Notes: generated from the sequence alone by a model not told the origin. A stretch of 64,000 nt of DNA from Flavobacterium ovatum (GCF_040703125.1 NZ_CP160035.1:2693001-2757000), one strand, 5' to 3'; shown: positions 7,936 through 17,834, counted from the stretch's first letter. A program made the numbers and translations.

Positions 7936-9189
7936 TTAGTTTAATTTAAATATAAAAGCATCCGATTGGAAAGCTTCTTTATCATTGGCTGCTTTTAATG
8001 GTCGAATAAAAATTTGTACGGTATACGATTCATTAGCTTGAAACTGAGTTCCCAAAGCTAATTCCACATCTTTTCGACCAAAACCTGCGTAGGCAGGAAA
8101 TACTTTGTTTTCAATCACTTTATTGGCACTGTTTTTTACTGCCAAGTGAATTTCTCTATCGGTTTTTGCTTTAAAGTCAATCGGGAAAACAATTGATTTG
8201 GCATTTTTGATATGCATTGGTTTTTCGATAAAACGAATGGCTTCATCAAACATAAGAAAGTCTTTCTTGATTGCTGTTTTACTTCCTTTTTTATTCAAGA
8301 AAGGATCCAGATAATCGCTATCTACATCTACCAAAATATAGGAACGAACCCAGTCGTAATAGCAAGTATTCTTGGTAGGATCGGCCAATTCGGTATCATT
8401 TGGCAACTCAATCCAAGGGTAAGGATAGGTTTCCGAAACCATATTCATTTGCATGGGTTGATCAAATGATTTCTCCTTAATAGTACTATTGAAGTTCATG
8501 TGCTTTGGTGCGTCATTATTGTAATAAAAGCTCACTTGGTTTTCGTCTTTCCACCAACCGCCATACACGTTGAAATCTTCGGATGCTAATTTGTCTGATC
8601 TAAATTTTACTTGCGGAGCACGCAAATCTTGTTTCTTTTTGTCGCATCCTGTATACCAATAATGTCCATTTGAGTTCATTCCGTTGGCAAAGTGATCTCC
8701 TTTGAAATCTCCAACACGACCAATACATTCCTGAATATCCAGTTCCAAACCGTAATTGTCACCACAAGGCAAATCTCCTTTATATGATTTACCTGTTGAA
8801 AACCAAAAAGTCGTTGACATGGTTGTTTTGGCTGCTTTGAATTTGCATTCGTAATAGCCAAAATACGCTTCTTTGTTTTTCGAAATTACTGCACCGCCCG
8901 CTATATTAAATGTTTGACCGTTGACGATGGTGTCTTTTGCCATTTTTTTTCCTTGAATCATCATGTATCCGTCACCTACACTCACTTGTGATGGCATGAA
9001 TAATCCCGGTGCACGCCCTTTCCAGGTTGGATGGTAATCGTACCATTTGGAAGCATCCAATTTGTTACCGTTGAACTCATCTGAATATTGTTCATTCACA
9101 ACCCATCTTTTCCCAACAGGTGGTTCCGGCGGTTGTGCGTAATTGATAAAGGATAGCAATAGTAAGGTTAAATAATAAGGTGATTTCAT
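7936..9189 (-). CDS. GH16 endo-galactanase (agarase/porphyranase-like)
   Basis: A 417-residue secreted GH16 enzyme (signal peptide to about residue 19). The catalytic beta-bulge motif is E149-L-D-I-Q-E154: E149 nucleophile, D151, E154 acid/base. The N-terminal DEFNGNKLDASKWYD followed by WKGRAPGLF resembles marine galactan-active GH16 (agarase/porphyranase branch) rather than laminarinases; I judge this from memory without a subfamily assignment. After the ~300-residue catalytic domain comes a beta-rich tail of ~120 residues of unknown role. As the only clear endo-acting enzyme of the locus it points to a beta-linked galactan backbone. Confidence 0.82.
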   Translation of the reverse strand: MKSPYYLTLLLLSFINYAQPPEPPVGKRWVVNEQYSDEFNGNKLDASKWYDYHPTWKGRAPGLFMPSQVSVGDGYMMIQGKKMAKDTIVNGQTFNIAGGAVISKNKEAYFGYYECKFKAAKTTMSTTFWFSTGKSYKGDLPCGDNYGLELDIQECIGRVGDFKGDHFANGMNSNGHYWYTGCDKKKQDLRAPQVKFRSDKLASEDFNVYGGWWKDENQVSFYYNNDAPKHMNFNSTIKEKSFDQPMQMNMVSETYPYPWIELPNDTELADPTKNTCYYDWVRSYILVDVDSDYLDPFLNKKGSKTAIKKDFLMFDEAIRFIEKPMHIKNAKSIVFPIDFKAKTDREIHLAVKNSANKVIENKVFPAYAGFGRKDVELALGTQFQANESYTVQIFIRPLKAANDKEAFQSDAFIFKLN

Positions 9190-9233
9190 TGATTAAGGTG
9201 CTATTGGTTGTTTTAATTTTGAGCTTATAATTC

Positions 9234-11801
9234 TTATTTAATTGTCGCTTTGGCCCAGCCGCTTCCTTTCAAAGCGCACCATAAAACAGCAGCGTCTTCT
9301 GGATCCGGTTTTAAGTCGATGACACTGTCAGGTTGTCCTAAATTCTTGTTGATTTTAGTCCAGGTTTTCCCCGCATCTTTAGACAAGTAGGCTCCAGGGT
9401 TCAAACTAGTTACTCCTTTATTTTCGTCTTGGCTTGCCACTGCAACGGTAATAATATTGGAATCTACTGGAGAAACTTCGGTTTGCCATACATAGGGCAT
9501 ATCAAAAATCTTGTCCCAATCTTTTCCGTTATTTTTACTTTTCCAAACGCCGCCTTCCTCTTGCGTGCCTCTAGCACGACCGCAGGAAATAAACATTTCG
9601 TTGGTTTTTTTATCTATAAAAAGATTGTTTACCGCAATGATGTCGTTTGGTGTTTTTGCTTTTTCCCAGTTTTCTCCTTTATCAACCGATTTATACAAGC
9701 CTCCATCAATTTTTCCATCGGCAGATTGTACCAAAGTGGCATACAAAATATTTGGATTTACAGGATCCATAACCAAACGTCTCACATTGATGACTTCTTT
9801 TGATGCTCCTACGGTTGGCAATCCTTTGTTGATTCGAGTCCAAGTCAAACCGCTATCGGTACTTCTAAAAATTCCGTGTTCGCTAAATGGTGCTTTAGGA
9901 CCACCTACTTCAGAAATTGGAGAGGCAATCGTGTTGAAATAAATATTTGATGGCGTTTTGTAATCAATCAGCAAAGACGATTGCAGAACATTGTTTGAAA
10001 TATTTCCACCTGCTTTGAAAGCGATTGCAACATCATTCCATGTTTTTCCGCCATCAATAGATTTTCTCAAAGCCCCACGATGGTCTTGACGGAACATAAT
10101 AATATAAATGGTATTTGGATCGTTTGGATGCACTGCTACCGAAGCAATTGATGTTGCTCCTTTTTCGTTCAATTGTCCTTCTATTTGTTTTACGGCAACT
10201 GCATTTTTGTCTGGATAATTATCCAAACTAGCATTTTGCCACAATCCGTGTTCGCCGCTACTGAAGAATTTTCGACCTTTGACACCAGTGTCCAATAACA
10301 TAAAACGTCCTGGTAAATTACTGCCACCACGACCTACCCAATGATCACTTCCGGGTTTGGTTTCATTATCATCTACCTGAATCCAAGTTTTTCCGCCATC
10401 GTTGGAACGCAAAATTTGTTGTTCGATACAAACAAAAAGTTCGCCTTTGTTATTAATTTGCATGAAACGATTCCCTGAAACCTCCGGTTTATGATCCATT
10501 TCTTTTTGTAAATGCCCATAAGTTGTGTTGACACCAACTGGATTATTTCGGGATTGCCAGTAGGCATCGTCTTTCCCTTTCATCCAATCCACTCCTGTGC
10601 GTGCGGTTGCAATCCAATTTTTTCCACCGTCAGCAGTTTTCCAAACATCTCCAGGTCCAAACGCTTTGTCGTGTTTAACATTATGCGAAATGTAGACTTC
10701 ATTTTTGTTTAATGGATTCACTACAATTCTGTTGAAAGTACTGAACATTTGTGTAGGCAAATCTGGATGTTTTTCTTTCAGTTCTTTTTCTGGTTTATCA
10801 AACCAAAAAGACATCGTTTTCCAATAGCCTCTTTGTGCATCATAACTTGAAATTTTGTTATAATCTAAAGCAATGTTTCCTGAAATGGATGTCCAATTTT
10901 GACCACCATCAGTACTTTGATAAATACCGCCTTTGGCTTTGATTGTTTTTCCGTCTTCTTCATAAAAAGTTTGTTCCAATTCGTATAAAACATACTCTTT
11001 GGTTTTTGGATTAAAGTAGAAAGTCAAGTCTCTCGGAAGATTATTCGGCAAACCTTTGGCACTCATTTGCCATGATTCTCCTTGATCCGTACTTCTATAC
11101 ACACCAAAACTAGTTGCTATTACCAAATTTTTGGAGTTACTAGGATCCACAATAATGCGTCCGATATCCATAGTTGGAGGCAAACCGTTGGTGATTTTTT
11201 TCCATGTTTTTCCTTTGTCGGTACTTTTCAAAATATTTCCGTAAGAAGCATATTTGGCAACTTCACCTTTTGGATTGTTTAGACTTCTGTGGTTTGCTTT
11301 TACATTCCAAAAATCACCTGCACCTGCATACCAGTTATTATCATTGGATGGGTCAACAGTCAAAACGGCATACCTTCCTTTACTCGGAAAATCGTCTATT
11401 TGTTCCCAGTTTCGGCCTAAATCGGTGGTTTTGAATAATTCGCCACGAACGCTAATGGCATAACCAAAATTCTCTGATTGATGCGAGAACACAATATCTT
11501 GCACGCGACGCATATCACGCCCGGTTCCATCATTATCTTTGATGGTTTGCCATGATTTTCCGTTGTCCCAAGATCCGTAGCTATTGTACATATCTGGCGA
11601 CATAAACATGACATTGGTATTGGTAGGATGGCACCAATATTCTTCGCAATAACCAGACATTCCTGGTCCAAACTGTTGCCATTCGACCGAATTGCTAGAA
11701 ACAACTCTTTCGGATTGTAACTTTTTGAAGTATTTTTTATCCAGCTGACTGTAGCCTTTACAGCTAAGTAAAACCAGTAATAGTAGGGTGCTTTTTTTCA
11801 T
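9234..11801 (-). CDS. Large secreted 12-Asp-box beta-propeller protein
   Basis: An 855-residue secreted or lipid-anchored protein (MKKSTLLLLVLLSCKGYSQ; Cys14 could be a lipobox or the signal may be cleaved at Gln19). At least twelve Asp-box motifs (S/T-x-D-x-G-x-x-W) are visible, for example STDKGKTW, STDGGQNW, TADGGKNW, SNDGGKTW, STDSGLTW and SKDAGKTW. They imply one or two large beta-propellers like sortilin/VPS10 or GH74 proteins. Sialidase hallmarks (an FRIP motif, the Arg triad) are not evident. It lies between a sulfatase and the GH16, so it probably acts on or binds the same polymer. Whether it is an enzyme (GH74-like or lyase) or a binding protein is unknown. Confidence 0.75.
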   Translation of the reverse strand: MKKSTLLLLVLLSCKGYSQLDKKYFKKLQSERVVSSNSVEWQQFGPGMSGYCEEYWCHPTNTNVMFMSPDMYNSYGSWDNGKSWQTIKDNDGTGRDMRRVQDIVFSHQSENFGYAISVRGELFKTTDLGRNWEQIDDFPSKGRYAVLTVDPSNDNNWYAGAGDFWNVKANHRSLNNPKGEVAKYASYGNILKSTDKGKTWKKITNGLPPTMDIGRIIVDPSNSKNLVIATSFGVYRSTDQGESWQMSAKGLPNNLPRDLTFYFNPKTKEYVLYELEQTFYEEDGKTIKAKGGIYQSTDGGQNWTSISGNIALDYNKISSYDAQRGYWKTMSFWFDKPEKELKEKHPDLPTQMFSTFNRIVVNPLNKNEVYISHNVKHDKAFGPGDVWKTADGGKNWIATARTGVDWMKGKDDAYWQSRNNPVGVNTTYGHLQKEMDHKPEVSGNRFMQINNKGELFVCIEQQILRSNDGGKTWIQVDDNETKPGSDHWVGRGGSNLPGRFMLLDTGVKGRKFFSSGEHGLWQNASLDNYPDKNAVAVKQIEGQLNEKGATSIASVAVHPNDPNTIYIIMFRQDHRGALRKSIDGGKTWNDVAIAFKAGGNISNNVLQSSLLIDYKTPSNIYFNTIASPISEVGGPKAPFSEHGIFRSTDSGLTWTRINKGLPTVGASKEVINVRRLVMDPVNPNILYATLVQSADGKIDGGLYKSVDKGENWEKAKTPNDIIAVNNLFIDKKTNEMFISCGRARGTQEEGGVWKSKNNGKDWDKIFDMPYVWQTEVSPVDSNIITVAVASQDENKGVTSLNPGAYLSKDAGKTWTKINKNLGQPDSVIDLKPDPEDAAVLWCALKGSGWAKATIK

Positions 11802-11845
11802 TTTCTAAAAATAATGTGGTGTGAATTTGGGTTGTTGACTAGATA

Positions 11846-13537
11846 TTACTCTTCGCCACCATCCTCTTTATTTTTCTTATTGCCTTTCTTTGGTCCTTTT
11901 TTGGCAGCGCTATTTTTTTCCATTTCGTCAATTTTTAATTGATCTTTTGCTGACATAGGCCCGTTTGGAGCTTCAGCAAATTTGTTAAAACGAGGTAAAA
12001 TGGACTCCAATTTTGCTTTTTCTTGTTTTTGTTCGGGAGTGGCTTTCGACCAATCTGTAATTTGTGGAAAACTGATTAAGTCGGTTGGGTTTTTCGATAC
12101 ATCATACCATTTATTTCGTCCGTCTTTAAGCACTGTATTTCCTCTAATTAACTGCATTGGTCCACTGTAAGCGTACAACCAATCGCGGTGCGTTTTTTTG
12201 TTGGTTGTTAAAAAAGGAACTAAACTTTCGCCATTGATTTCGTAGTCTTTTGGTAATGTTACGCCTGTAATCTCGGCAATTGTTGGTAGCACATCTGAAA
12301 TATTTACCAAAACTTCTTGCTTCCCTTTTTTGGTCATTTTCATTCCCGGTGCATAGATGATAAAGGGCACATGACATCCTTTTTGAACATCAGGACTATT
12401 TTTTCCATAACCACTCGTTCCATTGTCTGCGCAAAAGATAAAAATGGTATTGTTTTCGATTTTTAACTCCTTCATTTTTTTCAAATACAAAGAAACTTGG
12501 TAGTCCAAATAATTGACGTGATTATGAATTCCAGGACCAGTTACTGTTCCGTGGGTATCATAAACACCTTTTTCACCTGTTACATTGGGTTGTGTTCTAT
12601 TGTATTTTGTTCCGTCCCATTTTACGATTGGTGTTCCTGGCCATTTGTTTTTTTCTGATGGATTCAAAAAGTCCATCGCATCATGTCCTAAATGTGAGGT
12701 ATGGTAAACAAAGAATGGTTTGTTCTCTTTGGTTTTTCGTTCCATAAAATCCAAAACAAAATCCAATTCTACATCTGGACCGTACGTACTGTTGCCGTAT
12801 TGTTTTTTGGATTCGGCAGTATTTGGCCACCATTGAAATTTTTCTTTCGACTTGGGTTGGTTCATCAACATTACGTGTGGTCTCCAGTACCAACTAGATT
12901 GAGCGTAAGAAGAAACAGCTTGTCCATTATTTCTATTGATTAATGTTTTTTTGCCATCAATTTTTTGCTCTGCCAATTCAAAATCGGTAAACGGATTTTC
13001 GGTATTCAAAGAAGTACTTTCTCCGGGAGTGAAAACACCTTCGTCAAAATCAAATTTTTCGATTTCGGCATTTCGCATCTGTGATTTCCCAGCCCACATA
13101 GAAGCATATCCTCCTTTTTTGGCGATAGTCCCGATGGTATTTGCGGAGCTAGAATATAAATTATAGGTAGTTAACTTTCCTTTTTCGTTGGTAAACTTTC
13201 CGATATGTTTGTTGTCCCACCATTTATGCAAATGTGCATAGCGACCCGTCATCATCATGGCACGACTAGGCGAACAAACCACAGCAGCCCAAGCAGTTGA
13301 AATATAACAACCTTCATTGGCCATTTTATCTAGTACTGGAGTGCTTGCTCTGTACTGTAGATCTGTAGTATTACCACCAGATGGTGGACTCCAAACATCT
13401 GACTTGTAAATAGGTAATTCTCTGGCGCTAATATCATCAGCGAACAATAGAATAATATTTGGTTTTTGGGTGTTGCTCTTTTGGGCAAAACCTGTAACTG
13501 TCGAAACAGCGAGTACTAATGATAAAATGATTTTCAT
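11846..13537 (-). CDS. S1-family sulfatase
   Basis: A 563-residue secreted sulfatase (signal peptide to about residue 19). The formylglycine motif is C88-S-P-S-R92, and FADD (D34-D35) and FCADNGTSGYG are the metal-binding segments. The C-terminus is a lysine-rich, low-complexity tail (AAKKGPKKGNKKNKEDGG) not needed for catalysis and unusual for the family. It is the first intact gene after a promoter at 13809-13816 and a broken gene at 13545-13777, so it probably leads the distal unit of the locus. It differs clearly from the other two sulfatases, which suggests a different sulfate position. Confidence 0.9.
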   Translation of the reverse strand: MKIILSLVLAVSTVTGFAQKSNTQKPNIILLFADDISARELPIYKSDVWSPPSGGNTTDLQYRASTPVLDKMANEGCYISTAWAAVVCSPSRAMMMTGRYAHLHKWWDNKHIGKFTNEKGKLTTYNLYSSSANTIGTIAKKGGYASMWAGKSQMRNAEIEKFDFDEGVFTPGESTSLNTENPFTDFELAEQKIDGKKTLINRNNGQAVSSYAQSSWYWRPHVMLMNQPKSKEKFQWWPNTAESKKQYGNSTYGPDVELDFVLDFMERKTKENKPFFVYHTSHLGHDAMDFLNPSEKNKWPGTPIVKWDGTKYNRTQPNVTGEKGVYDTHGTVTGPGIHNHVNYLDYQVSLYLKKMKELKIENNTIFIFCADNGTSGYGKNSPDVQKGCHVPFIIYAPGMKMTKKGKQEVLVNISDVLPTIAEITGVTLPKDYEINGESLVPFLTTNKKTHRDWLYAYSGPMQLIRGNTVLKDGRNKWYDVSKNPTDLISFPQITDWSKATPEQKQEKAKLESILPRFNKFAEAPNGPMSAKDQLKIDEMEKNSAAKKGPKKGNKKNKEDGGEE

Positions 13538-13544
13538 TACAGAT

Positions 13545-13777
13545 TTATTGTTTTATTACTTTAATTTTTTGAGAAGTCTTTTCTGTTTCTAAGACTAAGA
13601 AATAAACTCCTGGGTTTAAATGCCCTAGAGTCAAATCAATTTTTTGATTGGTAAGTGCTGGCATTTTATATTCAAACTAATTGTACTCACTTGCGCATAG
13701 GCAACATTGTAAAAAGTCGCACTGCCTAAACTTGCGATGACTGTAAACGTGGTGAAGTAGTTTTTTTTCGAAATCAT
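13545..13777 (-). pseudogene. Relic of a T9SS-secreted protein
   Basis: On the minus strand an ATG at 13777 opens a signal peptide (MISKKNYFTTFTVIASLGSA, ending near AYAQ). The frame stops after ~50 codons. In another frame the sequence then reads LTNQKIDLTLGHLNPGVYFL, then KTSQKIKVIKQ and a stop at 13545-13547. That is a typical C-terminal type IX sorting tail. So only the export signal and the sorting tail remain; the central domains were deleted and the join is out of frame. The relic is 233 bases long. It still has a good promoter, which now drives the sulfatase 8 bases downstream. Confidence 0.8.
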
Positions 13778-13808
13778 TTTGGTTGGTTAATGGTGGTTGT
13801 TTATCTAA

Positions 13809-13874
13809 CAAATGTAAAATAAAGGTAATTTTTACCCTTGAACATATGTTTTAGACTCTATCACTAATGGTTTT
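13809..13874 (-). promoter_or_regulatory. HTCS-type promoter of the distal PUL unit
   Basis: The plus-strand CAAATGTA at 13809-13816 is a perfect TAnnTTTG -7 box on the minus strand. It starts 32 bases from the relic's ATG. Exactly 24 bases upstream lies AACATATGTTTTA (13841), repeated in weaker form as CACTAATGGTTTT (13862), spacing 21 bases. The same layout is seen at 32225, 25366, 22893 and 19467. Confidence 0.65.
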
Positions 13875-13930
13875 ATTGGCTGTTCTATCTAGGTTCCTAC
13901 AAGATTCTTTCGAAAATAAAGTAAAACAAA

Positions 13931-13964
13931 AACAGCCTAAGTACTTGGTGGTACTTAGGCTGTT
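13931..13964 (-). terminator. Terminator after the ThuA-DUF1080 gene
   Basis: A perfect 14-base stem AACAGCCTAAGTAC / GTACTTAGGCTGTT with a 6-base loop. On the minus strand it is followed by T-rich sequence. It separates the proximal from the distal glycosidase genes. Confidence 0.85.
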
Positions 13965-13994
13965 GTGTTTTTAATGTAGTTATATTTTCTAATG

Positions 13995-15587
13995 TTACAA
14001 ATTCTTCAACTTGGAAGGAAACTTCGTTATCGGTTCAATTCGCATATTTTTATAATATACTTCTGCTGCTTCCGATTGAATTTGAATTTTACCTTTATCA
14101 GCCGGAATCGTTTTTCCGCCCACATCGTAGCGTGCATTGTTGACGCGGTTGACCACATGACCGTTTACCAAATGGATACTTTGATTGTCTAAACAATAAA
14201 TTTCGAGTGTGTTCCATTCTCCAGCTGGATTCTCATAATTATCAGATTTTGTGGTTCTACCAGATTTATAGTTTGGGGCGTATTTTATAGGAGTGTTTTT
14301 TCCTTTTGGATTGTAAATGAAATTTGATTTTCCATTGGTATTCACTTTTTCGTCTGCAGGAACATCCCCGTAGACTTCACCCAAAGCGATGAAATCACCA
14401 CAATCTCCATCTTGCACTTGGTATTCTAAACTATGCATCCAAACCTTCCAAAATGTTCCATGAGGACCTTTGGCATGGTACAATATTCCACTGTCTTTTT
14501 TGTCTTTCAAACGAGGTTCCCATTTTTTGTCTCCCCATTTAAATTGGGTTTTCAAATGATAATCGCCATATTCATTTTTGGTAGTCAAACCACCATAAAT
14601 TTCGCCCGAAACTTTCAAAATATTTTCGCCATTTTCTTGAATTACAGAAAATACTTTTTTGGGATCATTGTTCAATCCCATTGGTTTTCCTGTGTTTACA
14701 TTGGCCGATTTTTCGAAATTGATATCTACCGATGGATGAACCGCTCCCATCCAAACGTCCCATTTTGCTAGTGTAGGTTCCAGCATATTTTCTCCACCTT
14801 GTGCAATCCCAACATTAGTTTCACCCAAAGCCCAACGGATTCCTTCTTGCAAATGTTTTAAAAAATTAGGATCTACATACGATTCATCTGTGTGTCCCAT
14901 CGCTGTATAAAAAATACGACCACCCTCATAGGTATGGTACCACGAAATAGGGTGTGAAGTTCCCATTGTACCGCCTTTATAACTATTTTCGTCCGCAGAC
15001 AATAGTACGTTTACATGGGCACCAACTGGTTTTTTAAAATTATACCATTCATCAAACTTCTCAAAAGTAGCAGGATAATGTGTCGTTGCAGGATGCGGAT
15101 TATTGCTGTTTTTATTGACAACTACTTTTTGTTGCTTAGGGTGTGATAAGAACTGTGCACCAATCATTTCGGCATAAAAAGGCCATTCGTACTCAGTATC
15201 TGTAGCGGCATGAACGCCCACAAAACTACCTCCATTATTGATGTATTTCTCAAAAACTTTCTCTTGTTCGCTATTCAAAATATCTCCCGTAGTGTTTAAA
15301 AACAACACCAATTGAAATTTTGAAAGTGTCTCTGGACTAAATAAATTGGCATCTTCGCTAAACTGCATTTTCCAACCTTGTTCGTCGGCCATTTTTTGTA
15401 AAGCAACAATCCCTTTTGGAATAGAAGTATGTCTAAATCCAGCGGTTTTAGAGAATACCAAAATTGATTTGGTCTCAGTCACGTTACTTACACTAGAGTT
15501 TGTTTTATTGGTTGTTTTACAACTATAAACCAAAACGCTGCAAATAGTCAGTAAGGCAACTACATATTTATTAATTTTATCAAACAT
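13995..15587 (-). CDS. ThuA - DUF1080 (3-keto-sugar hydrolase) lipoprotein
   Basis: A 530-residue lipoprotein (lipobox ending in VYSC near residue 23) with two domains. Residues ~40-260 are a ThuA domain (type-1 glutamine-amidotransferase fold; GGSFVGVHAATDTEYEWP, YTAMGHTDESY). Residues ~280-525 are a DUF1080 jelly roll (SGILYHAKGPHG, EYQVQDGDCGDF, GEWNTLEIYCLDNQSIHLVNG). DUF1080 proteins include 3-keto-disaccharide hydrolases, and ThuA proteins are tied to 3-keto-sugar metabolism. It could thus remove an oxidised sugar unit. It starts 2 bases after the GH3 stop. No 3-dehydrogenase is encoded nearby, so the activity remains open. Confidence 0.82.
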   Translation of the reverse strand: MFDKINKYVVALLTICSVLVYSCKTTNKTNSSVSNVTETKSILVFSKTAGFRHTSIPKGIVALQKMADEQGWKMQFSEDANLFSPETLSKFQLVLFLNTTGDILNSEQEKVFEKYINNGGSFVGVHAATDTEYEWPFYAEMIGAQFLSHPKQQKVVVNKNSNNPHPATTHYPATFEKFDEWYNFKKPVGAHVNVLLSADENSYKGGTMGTSHPISWYHTYEGGRIFYTAMGHTDESYVDPNFLKHLQEGIRWALGETNVGIAQGGENMLEPTLAKWDVWMGAVHPSVDINFEKSANVNTGKPMGLNNDPKKVFSVIQENGENILKVSGEIYGGLTTKNEYGDYHLKTQFKWGDKKWEPRLKDKKDSGILYHAKGPHGTFWKVWMHSLEYQVQDGDCGDFIALGEVYGDVPADEKVNTNGKSNFIYNPKGKNTPIKYAPNYKSGRTTKSDNYENPAGEWNTLEIYCLDNQSIHLVNGHVVNRVNNARYDVGGKTIPADKGKIQIQSEAAEVYYKNMRIEPITKFPSKLKNL

Positions 15588-15589
15588 AC

Positions 15590-17791
15590 TTATAGTTTTA
15601 AATTGGTTTTTATAAAAGGATTAGCTCCTAGATCAATACTTCGTTGCGATGGCAAGCAACCTCCAATATACAAGGAATAATTGCCTTTGCGCACAATGGA
15701 TTTTCCATTTTGATCAACTTGGTTAAAAGTGGTTTTGTTCAAAGCGAAGCTGACTGTTTTGGTTTCGCCTGCTTTCAAAAGTTCTCTTTTAAAGGATTTT
15801 AAATCATAAATAGGATCTCCTTTTCCTGCCAATGGCGAACTTATGTACAACTGAATTACCTCTTCAGAATCTGTTTTTCCGGTATTGCTTACGTCGACAG
15901 TTACGGTAAAATCTTTATTGATTTTAAGGTTTTTATATTCGAAAGTAGTGTAAGACAACCCAAATCCAAATGGATACAAAGGCTCTTCGGTCATGTATTT
16001 ATACGTACGCCCAGCCATGTTGTAATCGTCAAAAGCGGGTAATTGCGTTTCTGATTTCGGGAAAGTGATGGGTAGTTTTCCAGATGGCGCAACGTCTCCA
16101 AACAAAACATCTGCAACGGCATTACCGCCTTCTTCACCTGGATACCACACGAACAAAATAGCATCAGCAATATCATGAATTTCTGGAATAGCAATGGGGC
16201 TACCTCCAGTTAGTACCAATACCAATGGCTTTTTACTTCCTTTCTTTAATTTCTTCAAGTAATCAATTTGATTTTGTGGTAGTCGCAATGATTTTTTATC
16301 TCCTTTATCATCCGATGCAATAGCTTCTCCTTCTTCCCCTTCCAATAATCCTGAAATTCCCATTACTGCAATGCAGACATCTGAGTTTTTAGCCTCACCC
16401 GTAGACCAATCAATTGGATTATTATTTTTCGAAAAAGGCATGACTCCCATTTTATAATTGATGCTCGTTCCTGGACTCACTTTACCAACTATTCCGTCCA
16501 AAATGGTTTGGGTACTGCTTGATACACCATAATAATTCCCGAGTAAAACCTCTTCACTAGATGCGTTTGGCCCAACCACATACACAGTTCTAGTTTTTTT
16601 ATTGATTGGCAAGACATTATTGCTATTTTTCAATAGTACAATTGACTTTTGAGCCGCCTCAAGCGCTAGTTTACGATGTGGCTCAGAATCGACCACCGAG
16701 GCATCAATTTTATCATAAGGATTGGTTCCAATAGGATCAAACATTCCTAATTTGAAACGGGTAGCCAAACTTTCTTTCAATCGAATATCAATTAATTCTT
16801 GTGTTACTAAACCTTGGCTCAGTGCACTTTTTAAAACTTTATATACATTTCCGCAATTGATATTGGTACCATTAATCAAAGCCAAAGCAGCTGATTCTTC
16901 AGGAGTTTTTGTGATTTTATGAAATTGGTGAAAATCTTGAATTGCACCACAATCGGAAACAATATATCCTTTGAAACCCCATTCTTTTTTTAGAATTTCC
17001 TGCAATAAATACGGACTACCAGAACAAGCTTCGCCCAGTGTTCTATTGTACGCGCCCATCACTCCTTCGACTTTTGCCTCTTGTACTAAGGCTTTGAAAG
17101 CGGGTAAATAGGTTTCGAATAAATCTTTCTTGGAAACCACAGCATTAAATTCATGTCTCGATTCCTCAGGACCTGAATGCACTGCATAATGTTTGGCGCA
17201 AGCGGCAGCTTTCATGTATTTTGGATTATCTCCTTGTAATCCTTTTACAAATGCAACACCAATGCGGCTGGTTAAATAGGGATCTTCGCCGTAGGTTTCT
17301 TGACCACGACCCCAACGTGGATCTCTAAATATATTGACATTAGGCGACCAAAAAGTCAAACCTGCATAACGACTGCGGTTATCAATTTTGATGGCTTCGT
17401 TGTATTTTGCTCTGGCTTCGTCTGAGATTGCATTGGCTACTCTCTGAATTAGACCATCGTCAAAAGTCGCTCCCAGACCAATCGCTTGCGGAAAAACGGT
17501 TGCTCTACCATTTCTGGCAATTCCATGTAGGGCTTCGTTCCACCAGTTGTATTCTGGAATTCCTAATCTTGGAATTGAAGGGCAGACATCTAACATTTGA
17601 GACACTTTCTCTTCCAAAGTCATGGCACCTACCAAAGCATCAATACGCTGTGCATTGGTTAAATCGATATTCTCCCATTTAAAGTTTGTGCGATCTATGG
17701 AGTTGTAATGGTTTTGTGATTGTACTTCATTCGAAATAAAAAAAGTACAGCCTACTACAAATGCCAGTAGTGGTTTTGAATAATATTTCAT
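15590..17791 (-). CDS. GH3 exo-beta-glycosidase
   Basis: A 733-residue secreted GH3 enzyme with the usual three parts: a TIM barrel, an alpha/beta sandwich and a C-terminal fibronectin III-like domain (TVTVDVSNTGKTDSEEV). The nucleophile is D280 in GYIVSDCGAI. Other landmarks are WNEALHGIAR and the Lys-His pair AKHYAVHSGPE. The overall feel is that of beta-xylosidase/beta-glucosidase GH3 members; a beta-galactosidase cannot be excluded. The ATG at 17791 opens a proper signal peptide and is preferred to a reading from 17869, which runs through a hairpin. It is followed at 2 bases by the ThuA-DUF1080 gene. Confidence 0.88.
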   Translation of the reverse strand: MKYYSKPLLAFVVGCTFFISNEVQSQNHYNSIDRTNFKWENIDLTNAQRIDALVGAMTLEEKVSQMLDVCPSIPRLGIPEYNWWNEALHGIARNGRATVFPQAIGLGATFDDGLIQRVANAISDEARAKYNEAIKIDNRSRYAGLTFWSPNVNIFRDPRWGRGQETYGEDPYLTSRIGVAFVKGLQGDNPKYMKAAACAKHYAVHSGPEESRHEFNAVVSKKDLFETYLPAFKALVQEAKVEGVMGAYNRTLGEACSGSPYLLQEILKKEWGFKGYIVSDCGAIQDFHQFHKITKTPEESAALALINGTNINCGNVYKVLKSALSQGLVTQELIDIRLKESLATRFKLGMFDPIGTNPYDKIDASVVDSEPHRKLALEAAQKSIVLLKNSNNVLPINKKTRTVYVVGPNASSEEVLLGNYYGVSSSTQTILDGIVGKVSPGTSINYKMGVMPFSKNNNPIDWSTGEAKNSDVCIAVMGISGLLEGEEGEAIASDDKGDKKSLRLPQNQIDYLKKLKKGSKKPLVLVLTGGSPIAIPEIHDIADAILFVWYPGEEGGNAVADVLFGDVAPSGKLPITFPKSETQLPAFDDYNMAGRTYKYMTEEPLYPFGFGLSYTTFEYKNLKINKDFTVTVDVSNTGKTDSEEVIQLYISSPLAGKGDPIYDLKSFKRELLKAGETKTVSFALNKTTFNQVDQNGKSIVRKGNYSLYIGGCLPSQRSIDLGANPFIKTNLKL

Positions 17792-17834
17792 TGTTGATTT
17801 TTTGGTAGTTACTATTGCAATTGTAAGAAACGAC

